Origin: an uncultured Pseudomonadota bacterium
Lineage (GTDB): Bacteria; Pseudomonadota; Gammaproteobacteria; Ga0077536
Reading direction: 5' to 3'
Assembly: GCA_903825645.1 (NCBI GenBank)
Contig: CAIKBL010000064.1
Coordinates: 62,001-126,000, forward strand
Length of the DNA: 64,000 nt
Shown here: one piece after another, positions 36,298 to 43,263 of the stretch
Layout: every line of letters starts with the position of its first letter
How positions within the stretch are numbered: the stretch's first letter is position 1
Program-made: the position numbers and the translations under genes
Notes under the pieces: model-generated
What the model was told of the DNA's origin: nothing
The model's input: only the letters and a program-made list of their open reading frames with translations
Database searches by the model: none

Positions 36298-36840
36298 TCA
36301 CCTATGTGCATAGGTATTATTTGAGGTTCGATCGCCCGCTAGCCAACGCTTCAGCTCAGTGTGTGCTTGTTTTAGTTGCGTGATCGCAATTTCATCCGCG
36401 TTGTCCGCATCGACCGTAAATTCGACCAGCATGCCATTCGGATCTTCCGCGTATATTGATCGGCAATACCCGTGGTCAAGTGCGAAAACGCGCGGCTCCT
36501 GATAACCAGCATCCAGCAATCGTTGCCAAGCTGCTTCTTGTGTTCCCCGGTCGGTCTTTAGCGCGAGATGCAAAAAGGGTGTTTTGGGAATGTCAGGTAC
36601 AAATTCGCGCTCCGACTCTTCATCGGCAAATTGGAAAAAAGCTAGCGCACCCCCATCTGCGATTCCGAAAAATACATGGCAATATTCGCGTTCACGTCCA
36701 AAGATGACATCGCGCTCGCACCAGGTGGCGATCAAAGGTAAGCCAAGGAGATCTTCGTAGAAGTGTCGCGTCGCCTCCAAATCCTTACTCGGATAAGCGG
36801 AATGATGGAGGCGACTGGGCAGGACGTTCGATTCTTTCAT
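36298..36840 (-). CDS. VOC-superfamily protein (glyoxalase/dioxygenase-like)
   Basis: A 180-residue protein of the vicinal oxygen chelate fold with one paired beta-alpha-beta-beta-beta module. SRLHHSAYPSKDLEATRHFYEDLLGLPL gives the first half with a metal-ligand His in its usual place (H10 or H11), and FLHLALKT and YAEDPNGMLVEFTVD give the second His and the terminal Glu. This is consistent with a metal-dependent lyase or dioxygenase of unknown substrate. AAGGAG lies 6 bases before the chosen ATG at 36840. It follows ttcA on the same strand (42 bp). Confidence 0.82.
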   Translation of the reverse strand: MKESNVLPSRLHHSAYPSKDLEATRHFYEDLLGLPLIATWCERDVIFGREREYCHVFFGIADGGALAFFQFADEESEREFVPDIPKTPFLHLALKTDRGTQEAAWQRLLDAGYQEPRVFALDHGYCRSIYAEDPNGMLVEFTVDADNADEIAITQLKQAHTELKRWLAGDRTSNNTYAHR

Positions 36841-36882
36841 GCGAGGCTCCTTGAACGGATTCTGGTTTGGTCGACACAAACA

Positions 36883-37767
36883 CTAAGATTCAATCAACCA
36901 TTGCGTGACGCTTGGGCGCTGCGTGTCACGCGCACCAAGACCTGAAAAGTCGAAAAGTTCCGGATCTGCTAAGTGGGAGGCCGTAACATTCTGGATGCTG
37001 CGAAAAATATTTTCTACGCGCCCAGGTGTTTGGCGTTCCCAGTCGGCTAACATCGCCTTGAGTTGCTTGCGCTGCAAGTTCTCTTGCGATCCACACAAGT
37101 TGCAGGGAATGATCGGGAATTGACGGGCGTCGGCGTAGCGGGCGATATCCGACTCTTTGCAATACGCCAACGGTCGAATAACGATATTTTCACCATCGTC
37201 CGACTTCAATTTAGGCGGCATTGCCTTAAGCCTGGATCCGAAAAACATATTCAGAAACAAAGTTTCGACGATGTCATCGCGGTGATGGCCAAGCGCGATT
37301 TTGGTGATTCCGTGGTTTCGGGCGAACGTATAGAGGATACCGCGCCGCAGGCGCGAGCACAGACCACAGGTGGTTTTGCCTTCCGGGATCACGCGCTGCA
37401 CAACGCTGTAGGTATCTTGCTCGAGGATATGATAATCGAGCCCCAAATCGCGCAGGTAAGCCGGTAAAACTTCCGGCGGATACCCGGGCTGTTTCTGATC
37501 CAGATGGACTGGAATCAATTCAAAAGAGACCGGTGCTTTCTTTTGCAGGGCAATGAGTAGGTCCAATAACGTGTACGAATCTTTGCCGCCCGATAAACAG
37601 ACCATCACCCGATCGCCTGATTCAATCATGTTGTAGTCGGCAATCGCACGTCCGACAAGGCGACGAAGTCGTTGTTGCAAAATACCTCGTTCGTGGCGTG
37701 AACGCTCTACGCCGGACCTGCCATTAGGCTTGAAGATAAGAGGAATAGCGTCCATGAATCGAACCAA
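36883..37767 (-). CDS. ttcA: tRNA 2-thiocytidine biosynthesis protein TtcA
   Basis: A 294-residue PP-loop ATPase that, with a [4Fe-4S] cluster, thiolates cytidine 32 of some tRNAs. The PP-loop is SGGKDS, the cluster cysteines are CGLC and the second motif PCNLCGSQ, and [14 protein letters not shown] is the conserved substrate block. The first methionine gives a short basic extension; a later Met (MDAIPL) is also possible. It is monocistronic or coupled to the VOC gene. Confidence 0.94.
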   Translation of the reverse strand: MVRFMDAIPLIFKPNGRSGVERSRHERGILQQRLRRLVGRAIADYNMIESGDRVMVCLSGGKDSYTLLDLLIALQKKAPVSFELIPVHLDQKQPGYPPEVLPAYLRDLGLDYHILEQDTYSVVQRVIPEGKTTCGLCSRLRRGILYTFARNHGITKIALGHHRDDIVETLFLNMFFGSRLKAMPPKLKSDDGENIVIRPLAYCKESDIARYADARQFPIIPCNLCGSQENLQRKQLKAMLADWERQTPGRVENIFRSIQNVTASHLADPELFDFSGLGARDTQRPSVTQWLIES

Positions 37768-37845
37768 GCGTTACACAGTGGGAGTGCAAGTGTACCTTAC
37801 AGCAGCCCCCCTGAGGATAAAGCAAAACATAGCCCAACCGGCTCA

Positions 37846-38346
37846 TCACCGCGCAGGGGCGGCTGATCTGAGGAGACGTGAGCGAAGAGCGGCGGCCTTG
37901 GTCTTGTCGCCCCCAAGAAACCCGGGTGCATCATCGTAATACTGCGCCAGATCACTCACGGCGTCCCAATTGTTTGGGTTAAGTTCAATCGCCCGCTCAA
38001 AGGCGACGCGCGCGAGCGGTGCGATCTGGATCGCGGTCAACCATCCGGCAGTCTCTGCCCGCCTTCCGTGCGCCTTCCCTACCCAATAGACGTATTCATC
38101 ATTCGTCGGCGCGGCAGCCGCAGCGCTTTCAAATGCAGAGGCCGCCGCATCGAAACGCTTCTCCGCATAGGCCTGTCGACCGTTCAAAAAGAAATTCGCT
38201 GCTTCTTTTTGGATCTCCGCGGCGAAAAGTGAGCAGGAGAAGGCTCCCCAAAAAATCAGGCTCAAGAACGGCCAACAGATGCGGCGGTACCGAGTTAGAC
38301 GCGCCGCAGCAAGCGACGCAAGCATGGGTAAAGCACGATCGTTCAC
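37846..38346 (-). CDS. Exported or membrane-anchored TPR-like protein
   Basis: A 166-residue protein with a basic N-terminus and a hydrophobic segment (about residues 24-43, WPFLSLIFWGAFSCSLFA) that acts as a signal peptide or anchor, followed by two to three tetratricopeptide-like helical pairs: AANFFLNGRQAYAEKRFDAA and AFERAIELNPNNWDAVSDLA. It is probably a periplasmic protein-interaction module. The start codon overlaps the end of the downstream-reading phosphatase operon (4 bp with 38343), so the two genes are coupled. Confidence 0.68.
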   Translation of the reverse strand: MNDRALPMLASLAAARLTRYRRICWPFLSLIFWGAFSCSLFAAEIQKEAANFFLNGRQAYAEKRFDAAASAFESAAAAAPTNDEYVYWVGKAHGRRAETAGWLTAIQIAPLARVAFERAIELNPNNWDAVSDLAQYYDDAPGFLGGDKTKAAALRSRLLRSAAPAR

Positions 38347-39119
38347 GCGGTAAAAATAGCGCGCAGGCCGGCTAATGCTGTCGCATCAAGACCGAGGCCC
38401 TCCGCGAGATAGCCATCGATCGATCCGTAGCTATCCTGCATAGCTCCGATTGCGGCTTCCATATAGCGCGGATCAGCCGCCATAACGGGCTCTACGGCGT
38501 ACGAGGGTGCATGAGCAGCGAAGACGTCTACCGGTCGTCGCTGATAGTTAGAAATGACATAGTCTTCGATGATGCACTGACTGGGTACGCCAAGCGCGAG
38601 GAGAATTATCGCAGTCGCGATGCCTGCACGGTCTTTCCCGCTAGCGCAGTGAAATAGGAGGGGGATGTGGTTCATCTCTAGTATGGCGGTGACAAGCTTC
38701 CGGTAATCGACAAGATGCTCCAGTGCGAGATGACGATACTGGCCCAGCATGGCGCGAAAACTGGCATCGGCGTCATAGGTCCCCGCATTGACATGCGCGA
38801 ACAGCTCCAGACTACCTCTCGGTAGGAATCCAGGATTCCACCACGTCAGACCCGCGATGGGTGGCAACCGATCTGGTGCGCGTGCACATTCTTGCGGACT
38901 TCGGAAGTCGACCACCGCCCGCAAGCGAAGATCTGCGAGAACTTGTAGATCAGCGTCGGAAAGAAAGGCCAGCGTATCCGCGCGATAAAGAAGGCCACGG
39001 CGCGTGATACGTCCGTCGACGGTGGGTAAGCCGCCAAGGTCGCGGACATTATAAGCCCCATCAAGAGGCACCTGACGATGGCCGTGTCTAGCAAACAGCG
39101 TCTCTTTGTCCAGCGCCAT
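38343..39119 (-). CDS. Tyrosine phosphatase-like protein (PtpB/Y_phosphatase3 type)
   Basis: A 258-residue protein with the N-terminal NVRDLGGLPT motif and the P-loop HCASGKDRAG (Cys-x5-Arg), typical of the PtpB-like tyrosine and phosphoinositide phosphatases. The general acid region DFRSPQE is present. Its stop overlaps the start of the TPR-like gene by 4 bp, so the pair is translationally coupled. The substrate is unknown; members act on phosphotyrosine or phospho-lipid head groups. Confidence 0.85.
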   Translation of the reverse strand: MALDKETLFARHGHRQVPLDGAYNVRDLGGLPTVDGRITRRGLLYRADTLAFLSDADLQVLADLRLRAVVDFRSPQECARAPDRLPPIAGLTWWNPGFLPRGSLELFAHVNAGTYDADASFRAMLGQYRHLALEHLVDYRKLVTAILEMNHIPLLFHCASGKDRAGIATAIILLALGVPSQCIIEDYVISNYQRRPVDVFAAHAPSYAVEPVMAADPRYMEAAIGAMQDSYGSIDGYLAEGLGLDATALAGLRAIFTA

Positions 39120-39428
39120 GAGGGAGCCTTTTGAATTTGTGGCACATCACCCGTTCGGCGCAATCCGACCTCCCTTAACCCGGAAGACTCCTCGCGGAAT
39201 TCGACACGGCCACGAGGCCCGGCTTTGTCCGTTCGATTCCTCACCGGAGGAATGTTGGCCGCAATTTGAGATTCCTATTATTTAACTATGCGGCATCGCA
39301 CCATGTCACAGTCTCGCACCACCACGACCCTAGACAGGATAATAGATTGCCTCTTTAGCGGGAATTGCTGAACGTGCATACTTCTACACGCCATTTTAAA
39401 TTTTAAACATTGATTCCGCGAGGCTGTC
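39120..39428. other. Divergent intergenic region, 309 bp
   Basis: It lies between the tyrosine phosphatase and NTF2-like genes. The part nearer the NTF2-like gene (39260-39420) is AT-rich and probably holds its promoter. No clear operator or RNA was seen. Confidence 0.4.
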
Positions 39429-39932
39429 ATGTCCAAAAACAAAGACCTGCTGGAAGCGCTACTTGATCGAGAAGCCATTCGAGACTTGCCTTTACGTTAT
39501 TGTGACCATGTCTGGCGGGATGATATCGACGGGCTGGTAGATTTGTTTGCGAAGGATGGTGAATTCATCATGGCCATCAATAACAAAGAAACCGGTGCGA
39601 AAGGACACGCCGCCCTACTGGAGATCTATCAATCTGGACTCGCCATCCAACCCAGGCCTTTTATTCACAACCATGTCATTGAACTGTTAGACGACAAGAA
39701 GGCACGCGGACGTTGCTATCTTGACCTTCGTAGCGCAAAAAAAAATATGGCGTTCATCGGGGCCGGATATTACGCGGATACCTATGTGAAAGAAAAAGGC
39801 ATCTGGAAGTTCCAGCGCCGCCATTTCACTGCGCTACGCATTGATGACAATCCGGTCGCGGCTCTGCCTGCGCCCGAAAAGACGAAACCGAAACCAACGG
39901 CGAAAGCGAAGCGCACCGCCCGTCCTCGCTGA
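39429..39932 (+). CDS. NTF2/SnoaL-like protein with basic C-terminal tail
   Basis: A 167-residue protein. Residues 1-135 form an NTF2/SnoaL-like cone (LLDREAIRDLPLRYCDHVWR, then DGLVDLFAKDGEF and a closing WKFQRRHFTALRID), a fold used by small dehydratases, isomerases and ketosteroid-like enzymes. The last 30 residues are a Pro/Lys/Ala/Arg tail (EKTKPKPTAKAKRT) that could bind nucleic acid or be disordered. It precedes the LLM oxidoreductase by 66 bp on the same strand, so both may act on one small organic substrate. Confidence 0.72.
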   Translation: MSKNKDLLEALLDREAIRDLPLRYCDHVWRDDIDGLVDLFAKDGEFIMAINNKETGAKGHAALLEIYQSGLAIQPRPFIHNHVIELLDDKKARGRCYLDLRSAKKNMAFIGAGYYADTYVKEKGIWKFQRRHFTALRIDDNPVAALPAPEKTKPKPTAKAKRTARPR

Positions 39933-39998
39933 GCGGGCGCACGCGTCGCAGGAACGTCCTGTCGTGGGTTCGGTTTGTCACGCTGCAGGAGGGCAAGC

Positions 39999-40919
39999 AT
40001 GCGATATGGTTTGATGACTGGCGCGGATGGTCGCCGTCCAACACTGGAAGACATGGTTCAGTTCGGCCAACGCGCCGAGGCGGCCGGCTTTGATGATTTG
40101 TGGATGGCACATGTACGCGGCCATGACGCGTTGATGACGTTGAGTATCATCGGCCGGGCAACGACCCGAATCCGGGTTGGAACGGCCGTGACACCAACCC
40201 AGCCCAGACATCCCGCCGCACTCGCCCAACAGGCGCTAACGGCTGCGGCCGCCAGCGAGAACCGGTTTACGCTCGGGATCGGGACATCGCACAGGCTCGT
40301 CATCGAGGACATGCTAGGACTGTCCTTCGCCCAACCAGCCCGGCATACACGCGAATATCTGGAGGTCTTGATACCCCTCCTCCGCGGCGAGACGGTCACC
40401 TTCCAGGGTCAGGAATACCATATCGGCGGCTTACAGCTCGACGTGCCGGAAGCCACCCACATACCGGTGCTGGTTGCCGCATTAGGTCCTCGCATGCTGG
40501 CGCTCACCGGGGAACTTGCCGACGGGACAAGCACTTGGATGGTCGGTCCCAAGACAATGTCCAGCCACATCGTCAAGCTAATCTCCCGCACGGCAGCTGC
40601 CGCGGGTCGCCCGTCACCCCAGATCGTCGGTGGTTTTCCGATCGTCCTCACCAACAACATCTCGGAAGCTCGCGCCAGGATTGCGCAAAATCTCGCCATC
40701 TATGGAAGACTACCCAGCTATCGGGCCATGCTCGACCGAGAGGGCTTGTCGGACCCCAGCGAACTCGCGCTCGTTGGGAACGAAACCTACCTGCGGCAAG
40801 CGATCGATCGATTGGAAGCAATCGGCGTAACACATTTCAACGCGTCCATTGCAGCCGTTGAACCCGGCGCGTTCGACCGCACGTTCGAGTTCCTGGCCAG
40901 CTTGAAGAAGGGCGCATAA
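39999..40919 (+). CDS. LLM-class flavin/F420-dependent oxidoreductase
   Basis: A 306-residue TIM-barrel of the luciferase-like superfamily. DDLWMAHVRGHDALMTLSII, TTRIRVGTAVTPTQPRHPAAL and FTLGIGTSHR match the LLM family branch often annotated as F420-dependent. The cofactor (FMN or F420) cannot be decided by eye, and no F420-synthesis gene is in the window. AGGAGGG lies 6 bases before the ATG at 39999, which I prefer over an ATG 8 codons upstream. Confidence 0.85.
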   Translation: MRYGLMTGADGRRPTLEDMVQFGQRAEAAGFDDLWMAHVRGHDALMTLSIIGRATTRIRVGTAVTPTQPRHPAALAQQALTAAAASENRFTLGIGTSHRLVIEDMLGLSFAQPARHTREYLEVLIPLLRGETVTFQGQEYHIGGLQLDVPEATHIPVLVAALGPRMLALTGELADGTSTWMVGPKTMSSHIVKLISRTAAAAGRPSPQIVGGFPIVLTNNISEARARIAQNLAIYGRLPSYRAMLDREGLSDPSELALVGNETYLRQAIDRLEAIGVTHFNASIAAVEPGAFDRTFEFLASLKKGA

Positions 40920-40940
40920 CACATAGCTGAAAAGTCTTTC

Positions 40941-40958
40941 CCGTCACACGTCGTTAAT
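40941..40958 (+). promoter_or_regulatory. Candidate Pho box upstream of the glycosyltransferase
   Basis: CCGTCAC-ACGT-CGTTAAT matches the Pho-box consensus at 10 of 14 positions. TAGCCT at 40969-40974 is a possible -10 at the usual 10-bp distance, which would place transcription start within a few bases of the GTG and make a nearly leaderless mRNA; indeed no Shine-Dalgarno is visible. Confidence 0.5.
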
Positions 40959-40983
40959 ATTTAAGGTCTAGCCTGCCTGACCT

Positions 40984-42045
40984 GTGGAGACGTCAACTGC
41001 CGATACGCCAGACATCGCGCCCAAGCGCATCGCCATCGTCTCTGATGCGTGGCATCCGCAGGTTAACGGCGTGGTGCGTACGCTTTCGACAACTGTGTTG
41101 CATCTCCGTCGTCTCGGCCACGACGTGCTCCCCATCACGCCGCAACATTTCCGCACGGTGCCCTGCCCCTCCTACCCGAGCATAAGGCTGGCAGTTTGTG
41201 CACGAAATGGCGTGGCGCGTATGCTTGATGACTTCAGACCACACGCGATTCATATCGCGACCGAGGGTCCTTTAGGCCATGCTGCGCGTCACTACTGCCG
41301 CCTCCGACGGCTTCCCTTCACGACCTCTTTTCATACCCAGTTCCCCGAATATATCCGAATGCGGGCACCTATCCCGGTTAGTTGGACCTATCATTACCTT
41401 CGTCATTTCCACCGCAAAGCCGAACGAACACTCGTCCCTACCGCCACGCAGCGCGCGAAGCTCGTCAACCGTGGGTTCGAAAATCTGTGTCTTTGGGCGC
41501 GCGGCGTCGACCTCGACATTTTTAAGCCTGACGATCCCGTCGTCTGGACGTATCCACGGCCCGTGGCCATTTACATGGGGCGGGTCGCTGTGGAAAAAAA
41601 TATTGAGGCATTTCTTGACTTGCCCGAGCCCGCGAGCAAAGTCATCATCGGCGACGGTCCTGATCTCGGCCGGCTAAGGGCACGCTACCCGAACTACCAT
41701 TTTCTCGGCCCCAAGTTCGGACGGGAACTCGCCCGAAATCTGGCCGCAGGCGATGTTTTTGTTTTTCCAAGCCGCACCGACACGTTCGGCTTGGTACTTC
41801 TGGAAGCGATGGCCTGTGGTTTACCCGTCGCCGCCTATCCCGTTCAGGGCCCACTGGATGTGCTTGCAAATGGATCAACCGGGATCCTTGACGAAGATCT
41901 AGCATCCGCAGTGAAAGGCGCCCTTACGCTCTCTCGAGCACGGTGCATCGCGTATGCACAGCACTATTCCTGGGAGGCCTGTACGGCTGATTTCGCCTCC
42001 TATCTGGCGCCCATCCCTGCCACTGCCGGTAGCGCCAGGCACTGA
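40984..42045 (+). CDS. GT4 glycosyltransferase, probable glycolipid synthase
   Basis: A 353-residue retaining glycosyltransferase with GT-B fold. The N-terminal domain opens RIAIVSDAWHPQVNGVVRTL, as in SqdX/MgtA-type lipid mannosyl- or sulfoquinovosyl-transferases. The nucleotide-sugar domain has YMGRVAVEKNIEAFLDL and the catalytic E-x7-E region in SRTDTFGLVLLEAMACG. By position at the edge of the btaAB/plcP/pst island, and by the candidate Pho box, I infer that it adds a sugar to diacylglycerol during phosphate stress, like Agt enzymes known beside PlcP in other Proteobacteria. GTG start. The 3' end overlaps the convergent HAD gene by 46 bp. Confidence 0.8.
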   Translation: METSTADTPDIAPKRIAIVSDAWHPQVNGVVRTLSTTVLHLRRLGHDVLPITPQHFRTVPCPSYPSIRLAVCARNGVARMLDDFRPHAIHIATEGPLGHAARHYCRLRRLPFTTSFHTQFPEYIRMRAPIPVSWTYHYLRHFHRKAERTLVPTATQRAKLVNRGFENLCLWARGVDLDIFKPDDPVVWTYPRPVAIYMGRVAVEKNIEAFLDLPEPASKVIIGDGPDLGRLRARYPNYHFLGPKFGRELARNLAAGDVFVFPSRTDTFGLVLLEAMACGLPVAAYPVQGPLDVLANGSTGILDEDLASAVKGALTLSRARCIAYAQHYSWEACTADFASYLAPIPATAGSARH

Positions 42046-42740
42046 CTCGGGCGCCGCCAAACTTCGTCTTTCTCAATGTACGGCGCCAAGCGCTGCGACA
42101 GCGCGGCGGCCAGCGACTCAGGACTGTCGTAGATGGATTCAGGCGCAACATCCCCGTGCGTGATGAGCCGCTCCCGCGTATCGAATCCATAACTCCCCAT
42201 GAGACTCTCGTAGCCGGTTTCCATAGCCGCGCGATAGTCTCCGATCTCGTCGGCACAAAGAATAGATTCGTAATAACGCGAGGCCGCCATTCCGGCGAGA
42301 ATATCGACTTTTTTCACACCGACAGGAATAGGCAATACGAAATCCAGATCTACCTCATTTATGCCGCTGCGGCGCAGGACGGTTCGGATCGTCGGCCCCG
42401 GCTCAAGTGTGTAGTTTCTACTCAGGATGCCACAATGAATAGTCGGTGTTTCAATCGCGGCATTGATTAGTGAAACATAAGCCGGATAGACGCGGCCGAC
42501 TTCTCTATAATGCTTCGTCAGCTCTGAGCGGAGCCTACGGGTCTTGGGCAGCGTAAAACCCACTAGATTTTTCAGCAGCTCCTTCCCGCCACCAAAATAT
42601 TTCAAGAATTTTCTGCGATTTTTGAAGCGCTCTTCCGCTCCGACATCAAGGCCGAAGGCTCCCATCGCATCTCGAATAAGCGCATAGGAGTTGATCAAAA
42701 ATCCGTCGAAATCGAGCACCAGAAGAAGTCGTTTTTTCAT
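42000..42740 (-). CDS. HAD-superfamily hydrolase
   Basis: A 246-residue haloacid dehalogenase-like protein. Motif I is LDFDGFLINS (nucleophile Asp plus the second Asp); motif II is the Ser in CGILSRN, the conserved Lys is in GVKKVDI, and motif IV acidic residues are in CADEIGDY. The long basic cap (residues 40-100) is Lys/Arg-rich and may contact a membrane or an anionic substrate. Its place beside a probable glycolipid synthase and PlcP suggests phosphate release from a lipid or sugar phosphate, but this is inference from position. Its promoter lies in the AT-rich stretch 42741-42900. Confidence 0.72.
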   Translation of the reverse strand: MKKRLLLVLDFDGFLINSYALIRDAMGAFGLDVGAEERFKNRRKFLKYFGGGKELLKNLVGFTLPKTRRLRSELTKHYREVGRVYPAYVSLINAAIETPTIHCGILSRNYTLEPGPTIRTVLRRSGINEVDLDFVLPIPVGVKKVDILAGMAASRYYESILCADEIGDYRAAMETGYESLMGSYGFDTRERLITHGDVAPESIYDSPESLAAALSQRLAPYIEKDEVWRRPSQCLALPAVAGMGAR

Positions 42741-43003
42741 TAGCGGGGACCATCATTATTAAACGCCACGAACCAACCACCATGCGCACCACACCCAAGA
42801 CCGATTAGATTAGTATCTTTTAGTTAAAAGCTAATTAAAATTTCAACCAAAAAACCTCAAGAAAATCTCAACCAGGTACTTATATCCCGATCTAATAGCT
42901 GTCCGCACCGACCTCCTCGAAAACATTCAAACCTGTCATCTCGCCGAAAAATTTACCTGTTTTCATAGCGCCCTATTTATGTGTTCTACTCAGGAGATAG
43001 CTG
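42741..43003. other. AT-rich divergent promoter region
   Basis: This 263-bp spacer between the HAD gene (minus) and the 62-residue gene (plus) is visibly richer in A and T than the flanks. It holds a perfect Pho half-site CTGTCAT (42933-42939) on the plus side. Nothing else was identified. Confidence 0.5.
42933..42950 (+). promoter_or_regulatory. Weak Pho-box candidate before the 62-residue gene
   Basis: A perfect half-site CTGTCAT is followed, after CTCG, by the poor half-site CCGAAAA (10 of 14 overall). It lies 53 bp before the ATG. TATTTA at 42974-42979 could be a -10, but the spacing to the second half-site is 23 bp, longer than normal. I treat it as a suggestion only. Confidence 0.28.
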
Positions 43004-43192
43004 ATGCCTCTGTCCGTACTTTCCGAACACGATGAAACACTAGAAGTTCTCCTCGGCATTCATCGCGACAAGCGTGACAATGTCGTCTGTACCTTCGTAG
43101 ATGCTTCCGGAACAAAAATCTCTCTGCGCATAAATCCACAGGCCGTCGTTGATTTGAAAACCGAGCTTGCCAGACTCATTAAGGAAGGCTAG
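43004..43192 (+). CDS. Small protein of unknown function, 62 residues
   Basis: An acidic-to-neutral soluble protein that opens MPLSVLSEHDETLEVLLG and ends LKTELARLIKEG, with a predicted beta-strand core (VVCTFVDASGTKISLRI). AGGAG lies 7 bases before the ATG, which supports real translation. No family is recognised. It stands alone on the plus strand between the HAD gene and the aminotransferase fusion, both on the minus strand. Confidence 0.6.
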   Translation: MPLSVLSEHDETLEVLLGIHRDKRDNVVCTFVDASGTKISLRINPQAVVDLKTELARLIKEG

Positions 43193-43263
43193 AACCGCAC
43201 ATACGGACATCGATCACGCGCGCGCAGTTACGCTGGGAAAACCCTTGAAATTCTTTATTTGAC

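Noticed and set aside
42823-42840. TTTTAAT-TAGC-TTTTAAC on the minus strand as a Pho box for the HAD gene
   Set aside because: 8 of 14 match only, in an AT-rich tract where T-rich repeats are common.
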